A DNA stretch of 33,282 nt, from NCBI GenBank assembly GCA_021298815.1, contig JAJTHE010000151.1, positions 1 to 33,282 of the forward strand, read 5' to 3'. Below the pieces are notes generated by a model. That model searched no databases, was not told where the DNA came from, and saw only the letters and a list, made by a program, of their open reading frames with translations. Both the position numbers and the translations under genes were made by a program. Source of the stretch: Betaproteobacteria bacterium (GTDB lineage Bacteria > Pseudomonadota > Gammaproteobacteria > Burkholderiales > CAIKXV01). Below, piece by piece: positions 24,356 through 31,360 of this stretch. Position 1 is the first letter of the stretch. Every line of letters starts with the position of its first letter.

Positions 24356-25585
24356 ATGACAGACGACACCCGCAGCGAAGCAGGTCCGGGCGCGAACGCG
24401 GACCCGCGCGACCGGCGCGGCAGCCGCCACAAGGACACACTGGTCGGCCATGCCGCACGCGATCCGGTGCGCTTCTCCGGCATGGTCAACCCGCCGGTCT
24501 ACCGCGGCTCGACCGTGCTGTTCGAGGACACCGCCACCTACGAGGGGCGCGACCCGGACGACTACAAGGTGATGCGCTACGGCGTGCACGGCACGCCGAC
24601 CACCTTCGCCTTCGAGGCCGCGGTGGCGGAACTCGAAGGCGGGCATGCCGCGGTCGCGGTGCCTTCGGGGCTCGCCGCGATCACCGCCGCGCTGTCGGCC
24701 TACGCGAAGAAGGGCACGCACCTGCTGGTCACCGACTCCGCCTACGGGCCGGCGCGCAACTTCTGCGACAAGCGGCTCGCCGCCTGGGGCGTCGACATCG
24801 AATACTACGACCCGGCGATCGGCAGCGGCATCGGCGCGCTGATCCGGCCGCAGACCTGCGCGGTCTACTGCGAGGCACCCGGCTCGATGACCTTCGAGAT
24901 GCAGGACATACCCGCGATCGCGGCGGCCGCCCACGCGAAGGGCGTGCCGGTGCTGGCCGACAACACCTGGGGCACGCCCTACTTCTTCCGCGCGTTCGAC
25001 CATGGCGTGGACGTTTCGATCCATGCCGGCACGAAGTACATCGCCGGCCACTCGGACACCCTGATCGGAGCCATCGTCACCAACGAGGCCCAATGGCTGA
25101 CCGTGCGCCGCAGCGTCGCCGACTTCGGCATGTGCGTGAGCCCGGACGACTGCTGGCTCGCGCTGCGCGGGCTGCGCACCATCGGCGTGCGCATGCGCCA
25201 CCAGATGGAGAGTGCGCTCGCCGTCGCGCGCTTCCTGGAGGCACATCCGCGGGTGTCGCGCGTGCTGTTCCCGGCACTGGAGAGCGACCCGGGCCATGCG
25301 CTGTGGAAGCGCGACTTCGACGGCGCAGCGTCGCTGTTCGGCGTGGTGCTGAAGCCGGCCACCGACGCCTCGGTGGTGGCGATGATCGACTCGCTGCAAC
25401 TGTTCGGCATCGGCTCGAGCTGGGGCGGCTACGAGAGCCTGGCGATCCGCGCGAAGATGATCACGCGCACCGCGACGCCCTGGCATCCGGAAGGTCCGAT
25501 GGTGCGCATCCATGTCGGGCTGGAGCACCCTCGGGACCTGATCGACGACCTCGAGCAGGGGCTGGCGCGGCTTTCCATGCTGTGA
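24356..25585 (+). CDS. metC: Cystathionine beta-lyase-like PLP enzyme
   Basis: A 409-residue enzyme of the Cys/Met metabolism PLP family. The cofactor lysine is K227 in SIHAGTKYIAGHSD. Other family marks: PPVYRGSTVLFEDT near the N-terminus, the YGVHGTPTTFAFEAAVAELE segment, AVPSGLAAITAALSAY, and VLADNTWGTPYFF before the lysine. The C-terminal GIGSSWGGYESLAI is the form typical of cystathionine beta-lyase; gamma-synthases and gamma-lyases usually have SLGGVESL. The reaction would be cystathionine to homocysteine, pyruvate and ammonia in methionine synthesis, though related C-S lyases cannot be excluded. The first 25 residues are a disordered-looking polar extension. The start codon lies next to a potential repressive hairpin. 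Confidence 0.92.
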   Translation: MTDDTRSEAGPGANADPRDRRGSRHKDTLVGHAARDPVRFSGMVNPPVYRGSTVLFEDTATYEGRDPDDYKVMRYGVHGTPTTFAFEAAVAELEGGHAAVAVPSGLAAITAALSAYAKKGTHLLVTDSAYGPARNFCDKRLAAWGVDIEYYDPAIGSGIGALIRPQTCAVYCEAPGSMTFEMQDIPAIAAAAHAKGVPVLADNTWGTPYFFRAFDHGVDVSIHAGTKYIAGHSDTLIGAIVTNEAQWLTVRRSVADFGMCVSPDDCWLALRGLRTIGVRMRHQMESALAVARFLEAHPRVSRVLFPALESDPGHALWKRDFDGAASLFGVVLKPATDASVVAMIDSLQLFGIGSSWGGYESLAIRAKMITRTATPWHPEGPMVRIHVGLEHPRDLIDDLEQGLARLSML

Positions 25586-25648
25586 CAACGACGCGGTGCC
25601 ATCGGCGCCGCGCCGGCCTGCTTCCTGCTAGTCTAGGCGGCTATCCGA

Positions 25649-26254
25649 ATGGACAATGCCGACCCGATGACCACGCTCGATCCGGCAGGCCGCAACCTGC
25701 TGTTCAATGAAGCACGCACCCACAACGGCTGGACCGACCAGCCGGTGTCCGACGACACGCTGCGCGAGCTGTACGACCTGCTGAAGATGGCGCCGACCAG
25801 CGCCAACTGCAGCCCCGCGCGCTTCCTGTTCCTGCGCTCGCCGCAGTCGCGCATACGACTGTCCTCCGCCCTGCTGCCGGGCAACCTCGAAAAGACGCTG
25901 GCCGCCCCGGTGACGGTGATCGTCGCCTACGACCTGTCGTTCCACGAGCAGCTGCCGCGGCTGTTCCCGCATGCCGATGCGCGAAGCTGGTTCGTCGGCA
26001 ACGAGGAACTGATCCGCAAGACCGCCTTCCGAAACGGCACGCTGCAGGGCGCCTACATGATGCTGGCGGCGCGCGCGGTCGGGCTCGACTGCGGGCCGAT
26101 GTCCGGCTTCGACAACGTGAAGGTCGATGAAGAGTTCTTCGCCGGCACCAGCTGGCGCTCGAACTTCCTGTGCAACCTCGGGCATGGCGACCCGTCGAAA
26201 CTGTTCCCGCGCAGCCCGCGGTTCCAGTTCGAGGACGCCTGCCTCGTACTCTGA
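25649..26254 (+). CDS. rutE: RutE-like malonic semialdehyde reductase / nitroreductase-fold flavoprotein
   Basis: A 201-residue protein that reads along its whole length like E. coli Rut[103 protein letters not shown], and a C-terminal [20 protein letters not shown]. RutE reduces 3-oxopropanoate (malonic semialdehyde) to 3-hydroxypropanoate with NAD(P)H and FMN in uracil breakdown. No other rut genes are present, so the enzyme may serve a different aldehyde, nitro compound or quinone here. ATG 25649 is used; ATG 25667 is also possible. An SDR gene starts 4 bases after the stop, so the two are coupled. Confidence 0.9.
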   Translation: MDNADPMTTLDPAGRNLLFNEARTHNGWTDQPVSDDTLRELYDLLKMAPTSANCSPARFLFLRSPQSRIRLSSALLPGNLEKTLAAPVTVIVAYDLSFHEQLPRLFPHADARSWFVGNEELIRKTAFRNGTLQGAYMMLAARAVGLDCGPMSGFDNVKVDEEFFAGTSWRSNFLCNLGHGDPSKLFPRSPRFQFEDACLVL

Positions 26255-26258
26255 GCGG

Positions 26259-27026
26259 ATGCCGACCATGCAGACCGGATTGCAACGACTGAAGGGAAAG
26301 CGCGCGCTGGTCACCGGCGGCAACACCGGCATCGGGCGCGCCGTGGCACTGGCCTACGCCGCCGAGGGCGCCGATGTCGCCATCGCGTGGATCGACCGCG
26401 AAGCCGAAGCGCGATCCCTGGTCGCCGACGTCGAAGCGCTCGGCCGGCGCGCACTGGCGCTGCGCTGTGATGTCACCGTCGAAAAGGACGTGGTCGCCGC
26501 CTTCGCCGCAGTCGCCACCGCATGGGGCGGCATCGACATCGTGGTGTCCAACGCCGGCATCCAGCGTCCGCAGCCGATCACCGAGATGTCGCTCGACGAC
26601 TGGGGCCGGATGATGGGCGTGCACCTGCGCGGCAGCTTCCTGGTCGGGCGCGAGGCGGCGCGCCACATGATCCCGGCGAAGCAGGGCCGGATCATCACCG
26701 TCTGCTCGCAGCTCGGCTACATCGGCCGCGAGAACTACACCGCCTACTCCACCGCGAAGGGCGGCGTGATCGCGTTCACCCGTGCGCTGGCGAAGGAGCT
26801 CGCGCCGCACGGCATCCTGGTCAACGGCGTGTCGCCCGGGCTGGTGGACACCGGCTTCGACCCGCTGTCCGAGGACGTGAAGGCCGCGCATGCCGCCAGC
26901 CTGCCGCTGAAGCGGCTGGGTACGCCGGAGGACATGACCCCGGCGTTCGTGTTCCTGGCGAGCGAGGAAGCGCGCTACTACTGCGGGCAGCTGCTGCATC
27001 CGAATGGCGGGGAGATCATGCCGTAG
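26259..27026 (+). CDS. Short-chain dehydrogenase/reductase (SDR), FabG-like
   Basis: A 255-residue classical SDR. The cofactor motif is T19-GGNTGIG26, the NNAG-type strand reads VVSNAGIQ, and the active-site pair is Y163-STA-K167 in YTAYSTAKGG with the upstream serine in ITVCSQLGYIG. The PG motif follows as NGVSPGLVDTGF. These enzymes oxidise alcohols or reduce ketones with NAD(P). The protein ends CGQLLHPNGGEIMP, the usual SDR tail. The start (ATG 26259, or ATG 26268) falls just after the RutE-like gene stop at 26252-26254, so the two are transcribed together and could act on the same aldehyde/alcohol pair. The substrate is unknown. Confidence 0.92.
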   Translation: MPTMQTGLQRLKGKRALVTGGNTGIGRAVALAYAAEGADVAIAWIDREAEARSLVADVEALGRRALALRCDVTVEKDVVAAFAAVATAWGGIDIVVSNAGIQRPQPITEMSLDDWGRMMGVHLRGSFLVGREAARHMIPAKQGRIITVCSQLGYIGRENYTAYSTAKGGVIAFTRALAKELAPHGILVNGVSPGLVDTGFDPLSEDVKAAHAASLPLKRLGTPEDMTPAFVFLASEEARYYCGQLLHPNGGEIMP

Positions 27027-27107
27027 GCGGCATCTCCTGGCGGGCCAGTGGGCATTCCGGCCCCGTCAAGCGGCGGGACACAATCCGCAAGCTGTCACCG
27101 CGTTTCG

Positions 27108-27127
27108 CCGCGTGACGCGGGCTTTTT
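27108..27127 (+). terminator. Intrinsic terminator after the SDR gene
   Basis: A CCGCG-TGA-CGCGG stem is followed by GC and TTTTT, 82 bases past the SDR stop. An alternative, bulged stem using GTCAC/GTGAC surrounds its left part. This is the only hairpin in the window with a clear T-run. Confidence 0.55.
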
Positions 27128-27250
27128 GGCGTTCGACACAGCCGGCACATCACCGGCAGCATGCCTTGTCCGAACGCGGTATCGGGAGCATGACGGACAA
27201 CCCATGCTGCAACGGCATGCTCACGGCGGGTTCAGCCAACCGGCCGCCGA

Positions 27251-27278
27251 TTGTATTCATAGCACCTGGTGCTATAGA
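27251..27278 (+). promoter_or_regulatory. Promoter and palindromic operator of the second toxin-antitoxin module
   Basis: ATAGCACCTGGTGCTAT (27259-27275) is a perfect 17-base palindrome with 8-bp arms, a strong candidate operator for the downstream HTH antitoxin. It overlaps a likely promoter: TTGTAT (27251-27256), a 16-base spacer and TATAGA (27273-27278). Binding would block RNA polymerase. The ATG of the toxin gene is at 27296. Confidence 0.65.
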
Positions 27279-27295
27279 CTTCGCTTGTCAGAGCC

Positions 27296-27703
27296 ATGCC
27301 GATCTACAAGACGCGATGGTTTGACCGTTGGGCACGCAAGGAGCGATTGACCCGATTCGGGCTCTGCGCAGCCGTGGATGAAATGGCAAACGGTCTGTTC
27401 GATGCCGATCTCGGCAGTGGCCTCTTCAAGAAGCGGATCGGTCGTTCCAGACAGGGAAAGCGCGGGGGCTTCCGCGTGCTGGTCGCGACGAACAGGGCTG
27501 GGCGCTGGATCTTCATCTACGGCTTTTCGAAGAACCAGCGTGCGAACATCGAAACGAACGAAACGGACGCACTGAAGCGGCTGGCGCTGCACCTTTCGTC
27601 CATGGCACCGGACGCGCTGCGCCGGGCGGCGGACGCAGGTGAACTGATCGAGGTGAACTGCGATGGCCAGGAAGAACGCTCCGATACTGTCGGCTGTTCA
27701 TGA
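27296..27703 (+). CDS. RelE/HigB-like toxin (DUF1044 type)
   Basis: A 135-residue protein of the RelE-like group formerly called DUF1044. Recognisable blocks are YKTRWFDRWARKERL at the N-terminus, LCAAVDEMANGLFDADLGSG, LFKKRIGRSRQGKRGGFRVL, VATNRAGRWIFIYGFSKNQR and the NIETNETDALKRLALHLSSM helix. Family members are mRNA interferases acting at the ribosome. The gene lies before its antitoxin, the HigB-HigA order. Its 3' end overlaps the antitoxin start by 41 bases. The last 20 or so residues (VNCDGQEERSDTVGCS) go beyond the usual domain and arise from that overlap. The local sequence looks less GC-rich than the metabolic genes around it. Confidence 0.88.
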   Translation: MPIYKTRWFDRWARKERLTRFGLCAAVDEMANGLFDADLGSGLFKKRIGRSRQGKRGGFRVLVATNRAGRWIFIYGFSKNQRANIETNETDALKRLALHLSSMAPDALRRAADAGELIEVNCDGQEERSDTVGCS

Positions 27704-27977
27704 AACCGCACGGGGCCTGTACAAGGCGGGCGCAATGGACCAGGTCACGCTGCGCGAGTTCGACCAGCTTTGCCTGCCACCGGTCGAGCCGCTCGCGCCC
27801 GCGCAGATCCGGCAGATCCGCGAGTCGTCCCGCGTCAGCCAGGCCGTCTTCGCCCGCGTGCTGAACACCAGCGTGTCGACCGTCCAGAAGTGGGAGATCG
27901 GCCAGAAGCGGCCGACCGGCACCGCCCTCAAGCTCCTGCATCTGGTGCGGAAGCACGGGCTTGACTGCGTGGCCTGA
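27663..27977 (+). CDS. HTH (XRE/HigA-type) antitoxin
   Basis: A 104-residue protein. The C-terminal half is a helix-turn-helix: IRQIRESSRVSQAVFARVLN, then TSVSTVQKWEIGQKRPTGTA, the form common in HigA/NadS antitoxins partnered with DUF1044-type toxins. It should bind the toxin and the palindrome at 27259-27275. The ATG at 27663 lies inside the toxin gene, preceded by GAGGTG at 7-8 bases; the 41-base overlap couples production of the two. The stop is followed 11 bases later by the end of the decayed Bug gene on the other strand. Confidence 0.88.
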   Translation: MARKNAPILSAVHETARGLYKAGAMDQVTLREFDQLCLPPVEPLAPAQIRQIRESSRVSQAVFARVLNTSVSTVQKWEIGQKRPTGTALKLLHLVRKHGLDCVA

Positions 27978-27988
27978 GCCGCCAGTCT

Positions 27989-28328
27989 TCAGCCCGGCCG
28001 GATGCCCGTGGTGCGGATCACCCGGCCCCAGCGCTCGGTCTCGCGCGCGATGAAGGCGGCGAACGCCTCGGGTGAACCCGGACGCACCGTCGCACCGAGT
28101 TCGGCAAGGCGCGCGCCGAGTTTCGGATCGAGCAGCCCGGCGTTCACCTCCCGGTTGAGCAGCGCGATGACCTCCGCCGGCGTACCGCGCGGCGCGGCGA
28201 TGCCGGCGGCGGTGCAGGCCGCGTAACCCGACAGGAACTCGGCGAGCGCGGGCACGCCCGGCAGCGCGTGCGTGCGCGCGGCAGACGTCACGGCGAGCCC
28301 CTGCAGCCGGCCCGCCGGCTGCAGGGGC
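27989..28328 (-). pseudogene. C-terminal remnant of a Bug/TctC solute-binding protein gene
   Basis: About 110 codons of Bug-like sequence remain, the C-terminal third only: AGRLQGLAVTSAARTHALPG, VPALAEFLSGYAACTAAGIA, a GTPAEVIALLNREV helix, and the ending WGRVIRTTGIRPG. The N-terminal signal, the PFPPGG block and the HVPYKG block are missing. Homology stops at PAGRL, exactly inside the perfect hairpin at 28297-28328. No start codon with a ribosome site exists, and an ABC-like or secretion signal is lacking. It is therefore a truncated pseudogene, perhaps left by a deletion or inversion ending in the hairpin. Confidence 0.82.
28297..28328. repeat. Perfect 14-bp-arm palindrome at the junction of two pseudogenes
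   Basis: GCCCCTGCAGCCGG (28297-28310) and CCGGCTGCAGGGGC (28315-28328) are exact inverted copies around CCCG. The Bug remnant ends in it on the left and the cyclase/TPR remnant begins just to its right, so it marks the recombination breakpoint. Confidence 0.8.
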
Positions 28329-28329
28329 C

Positions 28330-28878
28330 GCGGCAACCACGGAGGTTGCACAGTCGGTGCCGATGCTGTCGCTGGTGGGGATGCCCTTCGCCAGCCTCGG
28401 CAGCGACCCGGCGCAGGCGCAATTCGCGCAGGGACTGAGCCATACGGGCGCCACCGACCTGTCGCGCATCTCCGGACTGACGGTGATCGCGTCCACTACG
28501 GCGGCGAGCCTCGACGGCCGCGATCAAGGCCGCGCTGCGGCTGGACCCCCGCGGCCCGCAGGTCGGGGCGTTCTGGACCACCCTCGGATTCGTGCACCTG
28601 CTCCTGCGGCGCTGCCGGAGGCGGCTGCCTGCTTCGAACGGGCACAGGTCGCCAATCCCAGGCTGCCGCGCGCGCGGGTCGGCGCCGCGGTGGCGCTGGC
28701 ACTCTCCGGCGACGACGCGGGCGCGCGCCGCGCATGCGCGGAACTGCTGGCGCTGGTGCCCCGCTATCGCCGGTCGCGGTCGATGGACGGATGCAGGGAG
28801 ACCACGGCGCCGGCCTACCGTCAGTTCTACAAGGCGGTGCTGGCGCCGGGAACTGTGCGGGCGGGCATCCTGGTCTGA
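28330..28878 (+). pseudogene. Decayed TolB-like/TPR protein (adenylate-cyclase-associated type)
   Basis: Fragments of a protein type common in Proteobacteria, in which a TolB-like domain precedes TPR repeats, often with an adenylate cyclase domain. SVPMLSLVGMPFASLGSDPA, then FAQGLSHTGATDLSRISGLT and VIAS match the start of that domain (about 28345-28495). A large internal deletion joins it to TPR-like sequence: AIKAALRLDPRGPQVGAFWT with TLGFVHLLLRR is in a second frame (about 28520-28615), then the first frame resumes with EAAACFERAQVANPRLPRAR. Two frame shifts and loss of the N-terminal cyclase or DNA-binding domain make it non-functional. It ends at the TGA at 28876-28878. Confidence 0.72.
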
Positions 28879-28906
28879 TTCATGCCAGCCCGCCCCTTTG
28901 CCTGCG

Positions 28907-29362
28907 TCACTCCCCCGCCACCCGCCGCCCCACCTCCGACTGCCGTTCGATCCACACCGTCTCCGCCGCGTCGGTGTTGCCGACGCCGATGTAGCAGAAG
29001 ATCAGCCCGGCATCCTCGGTCTCGGACGCGTTCGAGATCACGTGGATCGCACCGCTCGGGATGTACACGAAGTCGCCGCCTTCCAGGATCACTTCCTTGC
29101 GGTCGGTGCCGTCGCTGCGCGAGAAGTACGCGCGGATGCGTCCGTGCAGGATGTACCAGCAGACGTCGTTCACCGAGTGGTAGTGGGTCGGGTTCGGCTT
29201 CGCGCCAGCGGGCAGGATCGTGCGGCCCATGGTCGCGTTCGACCCCTCGACCGTCTTGTCGCTGATGCCGAAGCCGATGCGCAGCGGCGGCTCGTAGGTG
29301 ACGTCGGTGCCGATCTGGGACGGGCGGATGACGGTGGGCATCTGGCGGCTGAACGGGACCAT
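28907..29362 (-). CDS. Cupin-domain protein
   Basis: A 151-residue single-cupin protein. The first cupin motif is THYHSVNDVCWYILHGRIRA, containing the two metal-type histidines of HYH; the usual glutamate position appears substituted. The second is GGDFVYIPSGAIHVISNASE with its histidine. Small cupins bind a metal and act as isomerases, dioxygenases, decarboxylases or sugar/acid-binding proteins. The start is clear: GGAG lies 6 bases before the ATG at 29362. It is the last gene of a minus-strand run beginning with a Bug protein; 31 bases separate it from the Gfo/Idh/MocA gene. The substrate is unknown, probably the same small acid or lactone. Confidence 0.88.
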   Translation of the reverse strand: MVPFSRQMPTVIRPSQIGTDVTYEPPLRIGFGISDKTVEGSNATMGRTILPAGAKPNPTHYHSVNDVCWYILHGRIRAYFSRSDGTDRKEVILEGGDFVYIPSGAIHVISNASETEDAGLIFCYIGVGNTDAAETVWIERQSEVGRRVAGE

Positions 29363-29393
29363 GCTGTCTCCTCGGGTTCGTCTGGGGTTCGTC

Positions 29394-30389
29394 TCAGGTT
29401 CGGGCGACGTCGACCGTGCGTGCGGTCTCGACCGACTTCACGGTCGCCTCGAACGAGGCAACCGTGGCCAGCAGGTCGGAGAACGGGATCGGATACTCGG
29501 CCTCGCCGCGCACCGCGCGCGCGAACATCTCGAGCTGGTGGCGCATCGCCTCGCGCGGCGGCAGCGTGGTGCGCACCGGCGCTGCGCCGCTCGCATGGCG
29601 CACCACCTCGTGTTCGCCGAGCGCCTCGATCGACCCGCGCGAGCCGAACGCATGGATGCGCCAGTACAGTGGCGAGGCGCGCACGCTGGCGAACATGCCG
29701 CTGACCTGCCGGCCGCCGCCGGCATCGAGCCGGTACAGCGCGGCGATGGTGTCGAGCGGGGCCGGCGGCGGCTTGCGCTCGACCACGTGCGCATGGACCG
29801 ACAGTGCCGGCCCGACCAGCAGCGTGAACGCATCCACGATGTGCAGCCCGGCACCGGTCAGGCCGGCCGCAGGCGACTCCGCCGGCGACTCGCGCCATCC
29901 GCCGACCACGTTGTTCGAATGTTCGTTGCTGAAGTGCCCCTCGACATGCAGCAGCTCGCCGATCTCGCCGGCGACGATCGCCTGCTTCAGCGCCTCGGTC
30001 GACGGCCAGAACCGGCGCAGGTGGCCGACGCCCATCGGCACCTTCGCCTGCCGGCAGGCATCGATCATCGCACGCGCATCCTCGAGGTTCAGTGCCAGCG
30101 GCTTCTCGCAGAACACCGCCTTGCCCGCACGGGCGCAGGCCTCGACCTGCGGCCGATGCAGCGAGTGCGGCGTGCACAGGACGATCGCGCGGATCTTCGG
30201 GTCGGCCAGCGCATCGTCCAGGCTGGCCGACAGCTGCATGCCGTGTTCGTCGGCGAACGCACGGTGCGCATCGAGCACCGGGTCGATCGCGCGCACGAAG
30301 CGCAGGGGCCTCGCGTCGCCGGCGATCTGCATGGATTTCACATGGCCGCGTCCCCAGCGGCCCAGGCCCACGATGGCCGAGTCGATCAT
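29394..30389 (-). CDS. Gfo/Idh/MocA-family oxidoreductase
   Basis: A 331-residue NAD(P)-dependent dehydrogenase. The N-terminal Rossmann fold has SAIVGLGRWGRGHV (G-x-G-x-x-G), followed by VLCTPHSLHRPQVEAC and the family's EKP motif (VFCEKPLALNLEDA), whose lysine is catalytic. The C-terminal domain contains GHLRRFWPSTEAL, then GLHIVDAFTLLVG with the conserved histidine. Such enzymes oxidise sugars, sugar acids or inositols. I place the start at ATG 30389 (MIDSAIVGLG), with an AAGG about 9 bases upstream; the frame continues further but without family sequence. It lies 25 bases after the amidohydrolase gene in the same direction, so it is co-transcribed. Confidence 0.92.
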   Translation of the reverse strand: MIDSAIVGLGRWGRGHVKSMQIAGDARPLRFVRAIDPVLDAHRAFADEHGMQLSASLDDALADPKIRAIVLCTPHSLHRPQVEACARAGKAVFCEKPLALNLEDARAMIDACRQAKVPMGVGHLRRFWPSTEALKQAIVAGEIGELLHVEGHFSNEHSNNVVGGWRESPAESPAAGLTGAGLHIVDAFTLLVGPALSVHAHVVERKPPPAPLDTIAALYRLDAGGGRQVSGMFASVRASPLYWRIHAFGSRGSIEALGEHEVVRHASGAAPVRTTLPPREAMRHQLEMFARAVRGEAEYPIPFSDLLATVASFEATVKSVETARTVDVART

Positions 30390-30414
30390 TTCAACAGACC
30401 TTTCCGTCTTCCGG

Positions 30415-31296
30415 TCACAGGCGGTAGAGCCGCTTCGCATTGTCGTGGAAGATCGCCTGCCGCTCCAGCGCGTCCAGCGGCGCGAGGCATTCGTCCATCA
30501 CGCCGACCAGCCGGTCATAGGTGGTCCACATGCGCTCGATCGGGAAGTTGCTGCCGTAGATGCAGCGCCCGGCGCCGAACAGCGCGACGGTCTCCTCCAC
30601 CACCGGCCGCCACAAAGCCTTGGAGCAGGCACGCTCGAAGGTGCCCAGGCCGGACAGCTTCACATGCACGTTCGGGCAGGCGGACAGTTGCGCCATGCCG
30701 CCGCGCCACGCGGCCATGCCGGCCGGCGTGCGGTCCTCCAGCATCCCGGCATGGAGCAGCACGAAGGTGACGCCGGGGAACTCGCGCGCCAGCGCCGCGG
30801 CATCGGCCATCTGCGAGGCGAACACCTGCAGCTCGAACAGCAGGCCGCGCGCTTCGACCTCGCGCAGGCCGGCGCGCCAGGCGGCATCGTTCATCAGGTC
30901 GGGGCGCGCGGCGAAGCGGTAGGCCGGGTTCTCGTGCCAGTGGAGCTGCTGGCGGATGCCGCCGAGGTTTCCGGCCACCTGGAGGCGGTCGAGCGTAGAG
31001 GCCACCTGCGGGCTCGACAGGTCGGCATAACCCACGCTCGCCTGCGGAAAGCGGTGCTCGCGCGCGACCGACGCCACCCACTCGATCTCGGCCACCTCGT
31101 CGCCCGGCCCGACGTTGACCTGGATGTAGACCGAAGCGACGACGCCCTGCGGCACCACGTCGTCGATGAAGTCCTGCGCGAGGTAGTCTCGGCGCAGCGG
31201 TTCATAGTCGCCGAAGATGCGCGGCAGGGCCGGGCCGTTCAGCCAGGGCGTATGGGCGTGGCGCCAGATGTGGTGGTGGGCATCGATGATGGTCAT
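30415..31296 (-). CDS. Amidohydrolase family 2 (lactonase/decarboxylase-type) protein
   Basis: A 293-residue metal-dependent TIM-barrel hydrolase. The start MTIIDAHHHIW carries the H7-x-H9 metal pair. Later come VASVYIQVNVGPGDEVAEIE, GGIRQQLHWHENPAYRF, FVLLHAGM with a metal or catalytic histidine, and CIYGSNFPIERMWTTYDRL near the C-terminus, where members usually have GSD/GSN. This subgroup includes L-fuconolactonase, 2-pyrone-4,6-dicarboxylate lactonase and related decarboxylases. With a Gfo/Idh/MocA dehydrogenase next to it, an acid-sugar or lactone route is plausible. It follows the Bug gene by 64 bases and precedes the dehydrogenase by 25. ATG 31296 is the family-consistent start. Confidence 0.92.
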   Translation of the reverse strand: MTIIDAHHHIWRHAHTPWLNGPALPRIFGDYEPLRRDYLAQDFIDDVVPQGVVASVYIQVNVGPGDEVAEIEWVASVAREHRFPQASVGYADLSSPQVASTLDRLQVAGNLGGIRQQLHWHENPAYRFAARPDLMNDAAWRAGLREVEARGLLFELQVFASQMADAAALAREFPGVTFVLLHAGMLEDRTPAGMAAWRGGMAQLSACPNVHVKLSGLGTFERACSKALWRPVVEETVALFGAGRCIYGSNFPIERMWTTYDRLVGVMDECLAPLDALERQAIFHDNAKRLYRL

Positions 31297-31360
31297 GGGC
31301 GCTCGGGTCGGGGTACCTGGATGCGCCCGGCGGGGTGCGCGGGCGCGGCGGCAGGCCATG

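Noticed and set aside
28357..28878. Intact 173-residue TPR protein
   Set aside because: The frame is open only by chance: the family-like sequence shifts to another frame around 28520-28615 and back, and an internal domain is missing.
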